Of a stretch of 64,000 nucleotides of DNA, positions 53,383 through 61,951 are shown piece after piece. This DNA is from Kitasatospora sp. NBC_00240. GTDB taxonomy: Bacteria > Actinomycetota > Actinomycetes > Streptomycetales > Streptomycetaceae. Positions within the stretch are counted from its first letter, which is position 1, and each line of letters starts with the position of its first letter. Made by a program: the position numbers and the translations under genes. The stretch spans positions 2,790,001-2,854,000 of the forward strand of contig NZ_JAPEMU010000001.1 of NCBI RefSeq assembly GCF_026342405.1. Reading direction: 5' to 3'. The notes under the pieces were generated by a model. It was given only the letters and a program-made list of their open reading frames with translations. It was not told where the DNA came from and did not search any database.

Positions 53383-54191
53383 CCACGCCCCCGGGCCGGT
53401 TGTACGCCGAGGCCGTCACCCTCAAATACGGCGACCGGGCCATCGCCACCGATCTGTCCATCGGCGTGCCGGACGGCTCGTTCACCGTCATCGTCGGGCC
53501 CAACGCGTGCGGCAAGTCGACCCTGCTGCGGGCCTTCGCCCGGCTGCTGAAGCCCGCCGCCGGGCGGGTGCTGCTGGACGGCGGGCAGATCGGCGCGCTG
53601 CCCGCGAAGGAACTCGCCCGCCGGCTGGGCCTGCTGCCGCAGAGCTCCACCGCGCCGGACGGGATCACCGTGGCCGACCTGGTCGCCCGCGGCCGCTACC
53701 CCCACCAGGGGCTGCTGCGGCAGTGGTCGCGCGAGGACGACCGGGTGGTCGCCGAGTCGATGGCGGCCACCGACGTGACCGGCCTGGCCGACCGCTTCGT
53801 CGACGAGCTCTCCGGCGGCCAGCGCCAGCGCGTCTGGCTGGCCATGGCGATCGCCCAGCAGACCCCGCTGCTGCTGCTGGACGAGCCGACCACCTTCCTG
53901 GACATCGCCCACCAGGTCGAGGTGCTCGACCTGTGCGCCCGACTGCACCAGGAGCAGCGGCGCACCCTGGTCGCCGTGCTGCACGACCTCAACCAGGCCA
54001 CCCGCTACGCGACGCACCTGATCGCCATGCGGGACGGCGCCGTGGTCGCCGAGGGCGCGCCGTCCGAGATCGTCACCGCCGAGCTGGTCGAGCGGGTCTT
54101 CGACCTGCCCTGCCAGGTGATCGAGGACCCGCAGACCGGCACCCCGCTGGTGGTGCCGATGGCACCCAGGCACCGGGCCGCCGTCCGGTGA
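53379..54191 (+). CDS. Ferri-siderophore ABC transporter ATP-binding protein (FecE-type)
   Basis: 270 aa ATPase: Walker A GPNACGKSTLL (Ala-Cys is common in this family), VADLVARGRYPHQG, signature LSGGQRQRVWLAMAIAQ, Walker B LLLLDEPTTFLDIAHQ and the switch His in VLHDLNQA. Drives uptake of the ferric siderophore with the two permeases encoded convergently at 54779-56985. No solute-binding lipoprotein gene is visible in the window. Confidence 0.92.
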   Translation: MTTPPGRLYAEAVTLKYGDRAIATDLSIGVPDGSFTVIVGPNACGKSTLLRAFARLLKPAAGRVLLDGGQIGALPAKELARRLGLLPQSSTAPDGITVADLVARGRYPHQGLLRQWSREDDRVVAESMAATDVTGLADRFVDELSGGQRQRVWLAMAIAQQTPLLLLDEPTTFLDIAHQVEVLDLCARLHQEQRRTLVAVLHDLNQATRYATHLIAMRDGAVVAEGAPSEIVTAELVERVFDLPCQVIEDPQTGTPLVVPMAPRHRAAVR

Positions 54192-54694
54192 GAGGAACCC
54201 TGCGCCCGGCCCCGGTCCGCACCGCGACCGGGGCCGACGCCGAGGCCCTGTACGCGCTCTCCGCGCCGTTCATGCGCAGCGGCGCGCTGCGGCCGCGCAC
54301 GGTGGCGGACTACCGCCGGCCCGGGGACCGCTTCCTGATGGTGCCCGGCGCGGCCACCGGCGGCGGCCCGGACGGAGAGCTGGACGGCTGCGTCGCGCTG
54401 CGGGCGCTGCCGCCCGAACCGCGGCACCCGGCGGCCGGGCTGGTGCACAACTTCTGCGTCCGCGACGGCCGCCAGGGCGCCGGTCTCGGCTCCCGGCTGC
54501 TGGCGGCCCTGCTCGCGGAGGCGGGCCGGTGCGGGCTGCGTACGCTCGTCACGGCCAGCACCGGCGACGGCGCGCTGTTCCTGCGCAGCGGCTTCCGGGA
54601 GATCCCGGTGGCGCTGGCCCCGCGGTCCTGGGCGGCCGGACTGGACCCGGCCCGCGGCTCACGGGTCTTCGCCCTGACCCTCGACCGGGGCTGA
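54188..54694 (+). CDS. GNAT-family N-acyltransferase
   Basis: 168 aa with CoA-binding signature VRDGRQGAGLGSRLLAALLAEA and a C-terminal strand FLRSGFREIPV. GTG 54188 overlaps the ABC gene stop. Last gene of the dhb operon. It could acylate or formylate hydroxyornithine or modify the siderophore; the family alone does not decide. Confidence 0.8.
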   Translation: MRGTLRPAPVRTATGADAEALYALSAPFMRSGALRPRTVADYRRPGDRFLMVPGAATGGGPDGELDGCVALRALPPEPRHPAAGLVHNFCVRDGRQGAGLGSRLLAALLAEAGRCGLRTLVTASTGDGALFLRSGFREIPVALAPRSWAAGLDPARGSRVFALTLDRG

Positions 54695-54710
54695 CCGACC
54701 CCCGCCACCG

Positions 54711-54754
54711 CGAAGGTCCCTGGAGACCGTCCGACCGGTCTCCAGGGACCTTCG
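54711..54754. terminator. Strong bidirectional terminator, 19-bp stem
   Basis: CGAAGGTCCCTGGAGACCG (54711-54729) pairs fully with 54736-54754 around a 6-nt loop, between convergent genes ending at 54694 and 54779. Confidence 0.88.
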
Positions 54755-54778
54755 TGCGCGGCGGGTGCCGAGGGGGCC

Positions 54779-55918
54779 TCAGGCCCGGTCGCCCCGCCAT
54801 TGACGGACGATCAGCCAGATCAGGAAGCACCCGCCGACCACCCCGGTGAGCACCCCCACCGGCAGCTGGGTCGGGGCCAGCAGCCGCTGCGCCGCCAGGT
54901 CGCTGAGCGCCAGCAGCAGGGCGCCGGTCAGCGCCGACCCGAGCAGGTTGGGCCCGGTGGCCCGGGTCAGCCGGCGGACGGCCTGCGGGGCGATCAGCGC
55001 GACGAACGGGATCGGCCCGGCGGCGGCGGTGGCCGCCGCGGTGAGCCCGACGCCGATCAGCACCAGCCGGATCCGCACCCCCTCGGTGCGCACCCCGAGC
55101 GAGGACGCGACGTCGTCGCCCATCTCCAGCATCCGCAGCGGCCGGCCGAGCAGCAGCGCCGCGGGCAGCAGTAGGGCCAGCGCGACGGCCATCGGGCCAC
55201 AGTGCTCCCAGCCCCGGGCGTTGAGGCTGCCGGTGAGCCAGACCGCGGCGCTCTGCGCGTCGCTGAACGAGGCGCGGGCGATCAGGTAGGCGTTCAGTGA
55301 GGCGAGCAGCGAGCTGACGCCGATGCCGACCAGGACGAGCCGGTAGCCCTGGGTGCCGCCGCGCCGGGCCAGCAGGTACACCAGCACCGAGGTGAGCAGG
55401 CCGCCCACCACCGCGCCGCCCGCGACGGCCGCGGCGCCGCCGCCGATGACCAGGATGACGGCCAGCGCGCCGGTGGCGGAGCCGACCGTGAAGCCGATGA
55501 CGTCCGGGCTGCCGAGCGGGTTGCGGGCCAGGGTCTGGAAGAGCGAGCCGGCCAGGCCCAGGGCGGCCCCCACCAGCAGGGCGGTCAGCAACCGGGGCAG
55601 CCGGACCTCCATCACCACGTACCGGTCGGCTCGGGCGCCGCCGCCGGTGAGGACGTCGAGGACGTCGGCGACCGGCAGCGGGTAGTCGCCGGCGGTCAGC
55701 GCCCAGGTCACGGCACCGAGCAGGGCCAGCACCAGCAGGCCGCCGACCACGGTGGCCCGCGGGTGCCAGCGCAGCGACCCGCCGGCGGGCAGCGGGACGG
55801 CGCGCAACGGCACCGGCGCGAGGCCGGGCCCCGGGTCGCCGGGCGGCTCTGCCGCGGGAGCGGCGGGGGGCGTCGCGGGCAGGGTGGCGGCGGGGTCGAC
55901 CGCGGTGGGGCCGTTCAC
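54779..55918 (-). CDS. FecCD-type siderophore permease (subunit 2)
   Basis: 379 aa with an N-terminal Pro/Ala-rich cytoplasmic stretch and about nine or ten membrane segments. FecCD signatures: RLPRLLTALLVGAALGLAG, QTLARNPLGSPDVIGFTVG and GPIPFVALIAPQAVRRLT. GTG 55918 overlaps the first permease stop (GTGA). Forms the channel for ferric siderophore import with the 55915-56985 product. Confidence 0.92.
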   Translation of the reverse strand: MNGPTAVDPAATLPATPPAAPAAEPPGDPGPGLAPVPLRAVPLPAGGSLRWHPRATVVGGLLVLALLGAVTWALTAGDYPLPVADVLDVLTGGGARADRYVVMEVRLPRLLTALLVGAALGLAGSLFQTLARNPLGSPDVIGFTVGSATGALAVILVIGGGAAAVAGGAVVGGLLTSVLVYLLARRGGTQGYRLVLVGIGVSSLLASLNAYLIARASFSDAQSAAVWLTGSLNARGWEHCGPMAVALALLLPAALLLGRPLRMLEMGDDVASSLGVRTEGVRIRLVLIGVGLTAAATAAAGPIPFVALIAPQAVRRLTRATGPNLLGSALTGALLLALSDLAAQRLLAPTQLPVGVLTGVVGGCFLIWLIVRQWRGDRA

Positions 55919-56985
55919 AGTTGGGCGATCCTCCGGCCGCGCACGAGGGCGATGAAGAGCGGGGCGCCGATGAAGGCGGTGACGACGCCGACCTGGAGTT
56001 CGGCCGGGTGCAGCGCGAGCCGGCCGATGATGTCCGAGCCGAGCAGCAGGACGGGCGCGAGCACCGCCGACAGCAGCATGATCCAGCGCTGGTCGGGCCC
56101 GCAGACGTGCCGGGCCAGGTGCGGCACGGCGAGGCCGACGAAGGCGATCGGGCCGACCGCCGCGGTGGCCGCGCCGCACAGCAGGGTGACGGCGAGCAGG
56201 CTGAGCAGCCTGGTCCGGGTCGGGTTGGCGCCGAGCGCGTGCCCGGCGTCGTCGCCGAGCGCGAGGGCGTTCAGCGGGCGGCCCAGCAGCAGGGCGAGCA
56301 GGCCGCCGGCCGCCAGGAAGGGCAGCACCTGGCCGAGCACGGCGGAGTCCACCCCGGCCAGCGTGCCGACCTGCCAGAACCGGAACCGGTTCAGGGTCAG
56401 CGGGTCGAGCAGGATCAGCCCGTTGACGAAGGCGGTGAGCACGGCGGTGACGGCGGTGCCGGCCAGCGCGAGGCGGGCCGGGGTGGCCGAGGCCCGCCCG
56501 CCCCCGCCGAGGATCTGCACCACCAGCGCGGCGACGGCCGCGCCCGCGAGTGCGAACCAGACGAAGGAGCCGAAGGTGCGCAGGTCCAGCAGGGCCGTCC
56601 CGGCGGCGACGGCGGCGGCCGCGCCGCCGTTGACGCCGAGCAGGCCGGGGTCGGCCAGCGGGTTGCGGGTGAGGGCCTGCATCATGGCGCCGGCGATGCC
56701 GAGGGCGGCGCCCACCGCGATGCCGAGCAGGGTGCGCGGGATCCGCGCGTGGTGCACCACGATCCAGTCCTCGGAGGCGGGTTCACGGTGCAGCAGGACG
56801 TGCAGGACCTGGCCGGGCGGGATGTACCGGGCGCCGACGGCGATGCCGGCGAGCGCGAGCACGGCGAGCAGCACCAGCGCTCCGGACAGCCAGGCCAGCC
56901 GGCGGCCCGTACCGGTCCGGCCGGGCGTCGCGGGCCCGGGCGCGGGGACGGCCGGCGCCGGCTTCGCCAGGATCTCGGCGGTCAT
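55915..56985 (-). CDS. FecCD-type siderophore permease (subunit 1)
   Basis: 356 aa, same family as the downstream gene: RIPRTLLGIAVGAALGIAG, ALTRNPLADPGLLGVNGG, GPIAFVGLAVPHLARHVCG, HPAELQVGVVTAFIGAPLF. ATG 56985 overlaps the stop of the siderophore-interacting protein (ATGA). The three minus-strand genes form one unit behind the iron box at 57912. Confidence 0.92.
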   Translation of the reverse strand: MTAEILAKPAPAVPAPGPATPGRTGTGRRLAWLSGALVLLAVLALAGIAVGARYIPPGQVLHVLLHREPASEDWIVVHHARIPRTLLGIAVGAALGIAGAMMQALTRNPLADPGLLGVNGGAAAAVAAGTALLDLRTFGSFVWFALAGAAVAALVVQILGGGGRASATPARLALAGTAVTAVLTAFVNGLILLDPLTLNRFRFWQVGTLAGVDSAVLGQVLPFLAAGGLLALLLGRPLNALALGDDAGHALGANPTRTRLLSLLAVTLLCGAATAAVGPIAFVGLAVPHLARHVCGPDQRWIMLLSAVLAPVLLLGSDIIGRLALHPAELQVGVVTAFIGAPLFIALVRGRRIAQL

Positions 56986-57812
56986 GCGTGCTCGTGGTGG
57001 TCGTCCTCGTGGTGGTCGTGATTGGCCACCCCGCGCTTCCAGTAGCCGTCCACGTCGACCTGGTCCTTGCCCAGGCCGCGCTCGGTCCGCAGGTGACGGC
57101 GGATCGGCTTGAGCGTGTTGGCCTCGCCGGCGATCCAGGCGAAGCCCATGCCGGGCGGGAACTCGGCCGCGCGGACGGCCCGTTCGAGCAGGTCTCCGGT
57201 GCCGGACGGGTTGTCGCCGCGGTGCAGCCAGGTGAGCCGCAGGTCGGTGGCGGTGGTCAGCTCCTGCTCGTCCTGCGGCCCGGAGACCTCGACGAAGGCC
57301 AGCACCTTGACCCCGGCGGGCAGCATCTCCAGCCAGCGGGCGAGGGCGGGCAGCGCGGTCTCCTCGGCGGCGAGCAGGTACCAGTCGTGGACGAAGGGGA
57401 TCTCCTCGGAGCCGCGCGGGCCGAAGACGCCCAGCCGCATGCCCGGTTCGGCGGCGGCGGCCCAGCCGGAGCCGACCCCGGTGCCGTGCAGGACCATGTC
57501 GATGTCGAGTTCCCGCTCGGCCCGGCGGTAGTGCCGGATCGTGTAGTCGCGGGTGACGGGCTCGACCGGGGCGTCCATCCAGGTGTCGTTCTCCACGACC
57601 GGCTCGACCGGCAGTTCGGCGCCGGGCTCGGCGAAGCAGAGCTTCACGTGGTCGGTCGGCGCCTGCTCGCAGAAGCCTTCCAGCGCCTCCCCGCCGAGGG
57701 TGACCCGCACGGTGCCGGGCGTGACCCGGACGACCCGCTTGACTTCCAGCAGACGGTACTTGAGCGGATGACGGACGATCCGCATACGCGGTGGAGCCGT
57801 GTCGGTGTTCAT
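56982..57812 (-). CDS. Siderophore-interacting protein (FAD ferric reductase) with His-rich tail
   Basis: 276 aa SIP/ViuB-type flavin reductase that releases iron from the imported complex. FAD-binding barrel with RDYTIRHYRR and DIDMVLHGTGVGSGWA; NAD(P)H part with WYLLAAEETALPALARWLE and FAWIAGEANTLKPIRRHL. The last 12 residues, HDHHEDDHHEHA, are unusual and could bind metal. ATG 57812; weak ribosome site. First gene after the iron box, about 100 nt downstream of it. Confidence 0.93.
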   Translation of the reverse strand: MNTDTAPPRMRIVRHPLKYRLLEVKRVVRVTPGTVRVTLGGEALEGFCEQAPTDHVKLCFAEPGAELPVEPVVENDTWMDAPVEPVTRDYTIRHYRRAERELDIDMVLHGTGVGSGWAAAAEPGMRLGVFGPRGSEEIPFVHDWYLLAAEETALPALARWLEMLPAGVKVLAFVEVSGPQDEQELTTATDLRLTWLHRGDNPSGTGDLLERAVRAAEFPPGMGFAWIAGEANTLKPIRRHLRTERGLGKDQVDVDGYWKRGVANHDHHEDDHHEHA

Positions 57813-57911
57813 CGTTGTGCCCAATCCGGTGGTGGGTGTGCGCCGGCCCGGACGGCCCTGTGCCGCCGCCACGACGGGGCCGGGCGGCGGCACAGGGCAA
57901 TCCTACGATTT

Positions 57912-57926
57912 AGGTTAGCCTAACCT
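57912..57926. promoter_or_regulatory. Iron box overlapping the exporter gene stop
   Basis: AGGTTAG-C-CTAACCT, a perfect 7-1-7 palindrome preceded by TT. It lies 100 nt before the siderophore-interacting protein gene, and the TAG stop of the ABC gene (57920-57922) is inside it. Confidence 0.9.
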
Positions 57927-59665
57927 GCACTCCTGGGACCAGTCATCGTCCCACCGCTCGGTCGTCCACCTGCCGGTACGTCAGCGAGCAGGCGGCCGCC
58001 GTCCAGCCGGACCACCCGGGGCATCCGGGCGATGGTGGCCGGGCGGTGCGCGATCACCACCAGGGTGCAGTCGGCGCGCAGCTCGTCCAGCGCGCCCTCC
58101 AGCCGGGCCGCCGTCACCGGGTCGATGTCGGCGGTGGCCTCGTCCAGCACCAGGACGGCCGGGTCGGCGAGCACCGCGCGCACCAGCCCGAGGATCTGCC
58201 GCTCGCCGGCCGACAGGTTGCCGCCGCGCTGGCCGACCTCGGCGTCCAGGCCGCCCGGCAGGTCCACCGTCCAGCCACGCAGGCCCAGCTGGTCGACGGT
58301 CCGTTCGATCCGGGCCCGGTCGGGGGCGCCCTGGACCAGCGCCAGATTGTCCGCGATCGTGCCCGACACCATCCGCACCTCCTGCGGCACCAGGACGATC
58401 CGGCGGCGCAGCTCCGCCTCCGGGAGGTCCGCCAGGTCGGTGCCGGCGAAGGTGACCGCGCCGCCGTCGGGGCGGTAGAGGCCGCAGAGCAGCTTGGACA
58501 GCGTGGTCTTGCCCGAGCCGGTCTCCCCGACGACGCCGGTCCGGCTGCCCTCGGGGAAGTCCAGCGAGATGCCGTGCAGGGTCCGCCCGTCGGCGCGGTA
58601 GGAGTACTCCACGTCGGCGCAGCGCAGGTCGCCGCGGGCCGGCAGGCCGGCCGGCGCCGGCGCGGGGGCGTCCTGCGGCCGGGTGGCCGCCAGCAGGTCC
58701 AGCAGCCGGGCGAGGCCGGTCCTGGCCGTCTGCACCTCGCCGACCAGCTGGGAGATCTCGGCGAAGCAGTCGAACAGGTTGCGGCTTGCCACCACGAAGA
58801 CCACCACGGTGCCGAGGCTGACGCTGTCGTGCGAGACCAGCCACCCGCCGACCAGCAGCAGCACCACCAGGGCCGCGCCCTCGATCAGGCTGACCAGGTC
58901 GATCCGGTTCTCCACCCGCAGGGCCCGCCGGGCGGCACCCACCGCGCGGGTGTTCTCCCGCTCGAAGCGCCGGGTCCAGCCGGTGAGGCCGCGCGAGGTC
59001 TGCAGCGCCTCGCGGGCGGTCAGCGTCTCGGAGAAGGTCGCCGCGACGGTCGCCTCGGCGCTCGCCTTGCCGCCGAAGGCCGCGCCGGCGTCCCGCTGGA
59101 ACCAGCGGGTGACCAGCAGGGTCAGCGGCAGGAAGACGGCCAGCTGCACCAGCAGCAGCATCCAGGAGTAGCCCGCCAGCACCACCAGGGTGAAGACCAG
59201 GGTGGCCGCCGAGGCGACCATGTTGCGCAGGTGCAACCGGACGAAGGCGGCCAGCGCCGCGACCTCGCCGGTGGCCCGGCGCAGCAGCTCGCCGCTGCGG
59301 TGGGTCTCCAGGAAGCGCAGCGGAGCGGTCGCCAGGTTCTCCACGGCCTGCTCGCGCAACGTCCGGACGACCTGTTCCCCGCCCGTGATCAGCAGCAGTT
59401 CGCCGACCCGGGCCAGCACCAGCTGGGCCGCGGCGAGCGCCACCAGCAGGGCCACGGCCAGGCCCAGCCCGCCGCGGTCGCCGTCGGCCAGCGAGTCGGC
59501 GGCCAGGCCGATCAGCGGGGCCACCGCCACCAGGGCCGCCGAGTCGGCCAGGCCGACGCCGAGGGCCACGGCCAGCCGGCCGCGGTGCGGGCGCAGGTAC
59601 GGCGCGGCGCGGCGCAGTACCGCCCGCTGGTCGGCCTCGTCCTGGAGCAGGGGCTGCTCAGCCAC
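57920..59665 (-). CDS. ABC exporter half-transporter, subunit B
   Basis: 581 aa membrane domain fused to an ATPase: Walker A GETGSGKTTLSK, signature LSAGERQILGLVRAV (Ala for the first Gly), Walker B VLVLDEATADID and His in IAHRPAT. Partner of the 59658-61523 product; the two reading frames overlap by 8 bp (GTGGCTGA). In siderophore loci such pairs export the finished siderophore. Confidence 0.9.
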   Translation of the reverse strand: MAEQPLLQDEADQRAVLRRAAPYLRPHRGRLAVALGVGLADSAALVAVAPLIGLAADSLADGDRGGLGLAVALLVALAAAQLVLARVGELLLITGGEQVVRTLREQAVENLATAPLRFLETHRSGELLRRATGEVAALAAFVRLHLRNMVASAATLVFTLVVLAGYSWMLLLVQLAVFLPLTLLVTRWFQRDAGAAFGGKASAEATVAATFSETLTAREALQTSRGLTGWTRRFERENTRAVGAARRALRVENRIDLVSLIEGAALVVLLLVGGWLVSHDSVSLGTVVVFVVASRNLFDCFAEISQLVGEVQTARTGLARLLDLLAATRPQDAPAPAPAGLPARGDLRCADVEYSYRADGRTLHGISLDFPEGSRTGVVGETGSGKTTLSKLLCGLYRPDGGAVTFAGTDLADLPEAELRRRIVLVPQEVRMVSGTIADNLALVQGAPDRARIERTVDQLGLRGWTVDLPGGLDAEVGQRGGNLSAGERQILGLVRAVLADPAVLVLDEATADIDPVTAARLEGALDELRADCTLVVIAHRPATIARMPRVVRLDGGRLLADVPAGGRPSGGTMTGPRSAG

Positions 59666-61523
59666 GGGCCACCTCCACGGCGTTCGGGGTCACGGGGTCG
59701 GGCCTTTCGCCGGTGCGCGCCGGGGTGCCGGGCGCCGCGGTGCCGGGCGCCGGGGTGCCGGGCACCGCGGTGGTCCGGGGGCCGACGACGGCCACCCGGT
59801 CGGCGGCGTCCAGGACGGCGGAGCGGTGGGTGGCGAAGACGATCGTGCGGTCGACGGCCCACCGCCTCAGCCGTTCCAGCACCAGCCGCTCGGTGCCGGT
59901 GTCCAGGGCGGAGGTCGAGTCGTCGAGCAGCAGGACGCGCGGGTCGCCGAGCAGCGCCCGGGCGATGGCGAGGCGCTGGACCTGGCCGCCGGACAGGGCG
60001 GTGCCGCCCTCGCCGAGTTCGGTGTCGTAGCCGTCGGGCATCGCGGCGAGCTGCTCGTGGATGCCGGCGGTACGGCAGGCCTCGCGCAGCGCCTCGTCGT
60101 CGAGGTCCCGGCCGAGCCGGAGGTTGTCGGCGACGGTGCCGGAGAGCAGAACGGGCCGCTGGGCGACGTACGCGATCCGGGCGCGGACCTCGTCGAGGCG
60201 GGCCTCGCGCAGGTCGGTGCCGCCGTAGCGGACGTGGCCGGCGTCCGGGTCGTCCAGCCGGACGCCCAGGCGCAGCAGGGTGCTCTTGCCGGAGCCGGTG
60301 GCGCCGCGGACGGCGACGAACTCGCCGTGCGCCACCTCCAGGTCGAACGGACCGAGCACGGTCCGCCCGTCCCGGACGGCGGTGACGCCGGTGAAGGCGA
60401 GCGCGCCCTCGACCGGCAGCGCCTTCGCCCGGTCGGCGTCCGGCTCGGTGACGGTGGGCGGGATGGACAGCGCCTCGTCGATCCGCGCCGCCGCGACGTC
60501 CGCCTGGCCGCGTTCCAACAGGCGGTCGACCAGGACGCGGGTGGCCAGGGTGACGATCGCCATCCAGGAGGTGAAGGCGACCAGCCCGCCGAGGCTGAGC
60601 CGGCCGTCGAGGACGGCGAGGCCGCCGACGCCGACGCCCGCGGCGACCGCGAGGCGGGGGACGAACGGGGCGACGGCGGCCCAGCCGGCCTCGATCCGGG
60701 CCGCGGTGACGGTCCGCTCGGTGACCTCGGCGCTGGCACTGTGGTGGCGTTCCACCAGCGGGCGGTGGCCGCCGGTGCCACGCAGTCCGGTGCCGACCTG
60801 GAGCAGGTCGGCGACGGCGTCGGCGCGCTCCCCGTGCACCCGGGCGAGTTCGCCGCTGGCGGCGGCGAAGCGCTTGGGGAAGTACAGGTTGACCCAGACC
60901 AGGAACGGCAGGGTGCCCAGGGTGACCAGCAGCAGGCTCAGGTCGAGGACGGCGAGCGCCGGGAGCACCACCACGAAGGTGGTCGCCAGCACCACCCAGA
61001 CGGCCAGGCCGTGCACCCATTCGCGCACCAGGTCGGTGTCGCGGGTGGCGCGCATCGCGAGGTCGCCGTGGCCGCGGGAGGCGAGGGCCGCGCGGTCGAG
61101 TCCGGAGAGGTGGCGCAGCAGCCGCGAACGCAGGTCGGCGCCGACCTTGGCATCGGCGAAGCCGGCCCAGTACTGCCAGCCGTAGAGGCCGGCGAACTGG
61201 ACCAGGGCGGTGGCCGCGGTGGCGCCGGACCAGAGCAGCAGGGCCTGGTCGTCGTGCTTCTGGAGGCCCTCGTCGAGCGCCTTCTGGACGCACCAGGGCA
61301 CCGCGAGCAGGGCCACCTGCCGGATCGCCGCGGCGATCATGGCGGCGGCGACGGTCGCGCGGTGCGGTCGCAGGGAGCCGCGCAGCAGCGCCCGGGCGCG
61401 TCGGCGCCGTTCCGGGGAGAGCGCGCCGGGCTCCAGGTCCTCGTCGGCCAGCTGCTCGGCGGTCAGACCGTCAGCGGGTCCGGCGGCGGGGCAGGCGGCG
61501 GGGTCGGGCGGTGGGGTGCTCAC
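59658..61523 (-). CDS. ABC exporter half-transporter, subunit A
   Basis: 621 aa. Membrane domain with MIAAAIRQVALLAVPW and LAVWVVLATTFVVVLPAL; ATPase with Walker A GATGSGKSTLL, signature LSGGQVQRLAIARAL, Walker B and D-loop as LLLDDSTSALD (Asp-Asp-Ser instead of Asp-Glu-Ala, suggesting a degenerate catalytic site). The C-terminus has a GTP/GTA repeat tail (PGTPAPGTAAPGTPA). GTG 61523. Together with subunit B it forms an asymmetric heterodimer. Confidence 0.9.
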   Translation of the reverse strand: MSTPPPDPAACPAAGPADGLTAEQLADEDLEPGALSPERRRRARALLRGSLRPHRATVAAAMIAAAIRQVALLAVPWCVQKALDEGLQKHDDQALLLWSGATAATALVQFAGLYGWQYWAGFADAKVGADLRSRLLRHLSGLDRAALASRGHGDLAMRATRDTDLVREWVHGLAVWVVLATTFVVVLPALAVLDLSLLLVTLGTLPFLVWVNLYFPKRFAAASGELARVHGERADAVADLLQVGTGLRGTGGHRPLVERHHSASAEVTERTVTAARIEAGWAAVAPFVPRLAVAAGVGVGGLAVLDGRLSLGGLVAFTSWMAIVTLATRVLVDRLLERGQADVAAARIDEALSIPPTVTEPDADRAKALPVEGALAFTGVTAVRDGRTVLGPFDLEVAHGEFVAVRGATGSGKSTLLRLGVRLDDPDAGHVRYGGTDLREARLDEVRARIAYVAQRPVLLSGTVADNLRLGRDLDDEALREACRTAGIHEQLAAMPDGYDTELGEGGTALSGGQVQRLAIARALLGDPRVLLLDDSTSALDTGTERLVLERLRRWAVDRTIVFATHRSAVLDAADRVAVVGPRTTAVPGTPAPGTAAPGTPARTGERPDPVTPNAVEVARG

Positions 61524-61634
61524 GTCGATCGGTCATCCGTCTGGTCGCGGCGGTCGGGTGGGAGCGGGCGGGCCCTCGGGAGGGGCTTCGGGCGGGCCCT
61601 GGGGGACGGCCCGGGGCCGTCCCCCGACGGGCGG

Positions 61635-61859
61635 TCAGGACGCCACGGCCTCCGTGCGGGCGATCAGGCTGGCCGGGCGCATGTCGGTCCAGTGGGTGTC
61701 GACGTACTCGGTGCAGGCCTGCCGGGTGTCCTCGCCGTGCACGGCGGTCCAGCCGGCCGGGATCTCCGCGAAGGCCGGCCACAGCGAGTGCTGGTTCTCG
61801 GCGTTGACCAGCACGAAGTAGCGGGCGTCGTCGTCCTCGAAGGGGTTGGTGGCAGTCAT
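61635..61859 (-). CDS. mbtH: MbtH-like protein
   Basis: 74 aa. Canonical pattern NPFEDDDARYFVLVNAENQ, HSLWPAFAEIPAGW and the C-terminal WTDMRP. MbtH-like proteins bind adenylation domains and keep them soluble and active. ATG 61859 with GAGGAG. It lies between the NRPS stop (61952) and the exporter genes on the same strand, so it probably supports the adjacent NRPS. Confidence 0.95.
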   Translation of the reverse strand: MTATNPFEDDDARYFVLVNAENQHSLWPAFAEIPAGWTAVHGEDTRQACTEYVDTHWTDMRPASLIARTEAVAS

Positions 61860-61951
61860 GTCGTCTCCTCGGGTGGCTCTGCGTCGGGTCGGGGGGGTGG
61901 CTGGTGGGTGAGGTTGGTCGGCGGTGAGGCCGGTCGGAGGGGTGGGGCCGG

